Part shown: positions 5,097 to 5,574 of the stretch, in pieces
Numbering within the stretch: position 1 is the first letter of the stretch
How the letters are laid out: every line of letters starts with the position of its first letter
DNA from: an uncultured Erysipelotrichaceae bacterium
GTDB taxonomy: Bacteria; Bacillota_I; Bacilli_A; Erysipelotrichales; Erysipelotrichaceae
Direction of reading: 5' to 3'
Assembly (NCBI GenBank): GCA_902784015.1
Contig: CACZTC010000172.1
Coordinates: 1-5,574, forward strand
Length of the DNA stretch: 5,574 nt
Notes under the pieces: generated by a model
Told to the model about the DNA's origin: nothing
The model's database searches: none
Seen by the model: only the letters and a program-made list of their open reading frames with translations
Made by a program: the position numbers and the translations under genes

Positions 5097-5574
5097 TCCC
5101 TAAATAATCCTCTCTATATATAATATATACTCTTAAATCAATCATATCTTTCATTCTTGTTTCAAATCTAATATCTTTTAAATATTTAAAACCACATTTT
5201 TCAATGACTCTTCGAGATTGATTATTCTGATAGGAATGTCCACAAGTCATAGCATCTAAGCCTTCTACTTCAAAATAATATCTCAATACTTCTTTGACAG
5301 CTTCTACCATCAATCCTTGTCCCCAATAATCTTTACTTAAGACATAACCTATTTCTCGACATTTTAAATCTTTTAATTCTTCAAGCTCTTCTTCTCTATA
5401 TTTTTCAATTCCTAAAGAACCTATAACTTTATTATTTTCTTTATAAACTAGCGCAAATGTTATCTTTCCTTTGATGAATAATTCATGCAATATTTCTTTG
5501 CTCTCTTCAATAGATTCATGGTGCTTCCAACCAGCCATTTCACCTACCCCATCAACATTAGCATATTCATATAA
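5089..5574 (-). CDS. GNAT acetyltransferase, RimJ/RimL-like (5' end beyond right edge)
   Basis: This is an acetyl-CoA-dependent N-acetyltransferase of the GNAT superfamily, close in style to ribosomal-protein N-alpha-acetyltransferases and their many small-molecule relatives. The acetyl-CoA-binding motif A is visible as EIGYVLSKDYWGQGLMVEAV, with WGQGLM in the Q/RxxGxG/A position. It is followed by the late motif NQSRRVIEKCGFKYL, typical of RimJ-like enzymes. An ATG exists at 5538, but the frame stays open to the window edge. The 12 upstream codons read LYEYANVDGVGE, which joins smoothly to MAGWKHHESIEES, the usual N-terminal region of this family. The ATG is therefore internal and the real start lies to the right of the window. 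At least 161 residues are present, against a family norm of about 170-185. The stop codon overlaps the next gene's start, so the two are co-transcribed. The substrate is unknown. Confidence 0.85.
   Translation of the reverse strand, partial: LYEYANVDGVGEMAGWKHHESIEESKEILHELFIKGKITFALVYKENNKVIGSLGIEKYREEELEELKDLKCREIGYVLSKDYWGQGLMVEAVKEVLRYYFEVEGLDAMTCGHSYQNNQSRRVIEKCGFKYLKDIRFETRMKDMIDLRVYIIYREDYLGND

Noticed and set aside
1..5574. CRISPR array, tRNA/rRNA genes, insertion sequence or phage attachment site
   Set aside because: No regularly spaced repeats, tRNA-like cloverleaf, transposase frame or terminal inverted repeats were seen. Nearly all the sequence is accounted for by protein genes.

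Overview
The window is AT-rich, and every gene lies on the minus strand, so the window reads right to left. The low GC content, strong AAGGAGG-type ribosome binding sites, a Gram-positive-style lipoprotein signal, an oxygen-sensitive class III ribonucleotide reductase and a cre-like operator suggest a strictly or facultatively anaerobic Bacillota. An Erysipelotrichia-like gut bacterium is my best guess, but this is inference and no taxonomic marker is present.

Layout in transcription order. (1) From the right edge to about 3,886 there is a tight run of three genes. It holds a GNAT acetyltransferase cut by the window edge, a class-I glutamine amidotransferase-type hydrolase (PuuD / peptidase C26 family) and a ribose-5-phosphate isomerase B (RpiB/LacAB family). 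The run ends in a perfect 28-bp inverted repeat that overlaps the rpiB stop codon. (2) From 3,814 to 607 there is a two-gene operon with 1 nt between the genes. The first gene encodes a MarR-type winged-helix domain fused to a radical-SAM activase of the NrdG2 type. The second encodes a 686-residue NrdD-like anaerobic ribonucleoside-triphosphate reductase with an ATP cone and a glycyl-radical C-terminus. (3) From about 580 to the left edge there is a promoter with a near-perfect LacI/cre-type operator, followed by the 5' part of a ChvE-like sugar-binding lipoprotein.

The central operon is the part worth attention. The activase carries its own DNA-binding domain. The palindrome upstream sits over the expected -35 region of an extended -10 promoter, so it could be that domain's operator as well as the rpiB terminator. 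The NrdD partner keeps the glycyl-radical motif and zinc-ribbon ligands. However, it seems to have lost the cysteines that its closest relatives carry in the HDLD..GYC segment and the MCC loop, so its substrate chemistry is uncertain. Together these suggest either a divergent, self-regulated class III RNR or an NrdD paralogue turned to another job.

The flanking genes (sugar uptake, RpiB) are ordinary carbohydrate metabolism and show no clear functional link to the nrd pair. Almost all of the window is coding. The longest non-coding gaps, about 105 and 92 bases, hold the regulatory sites described.
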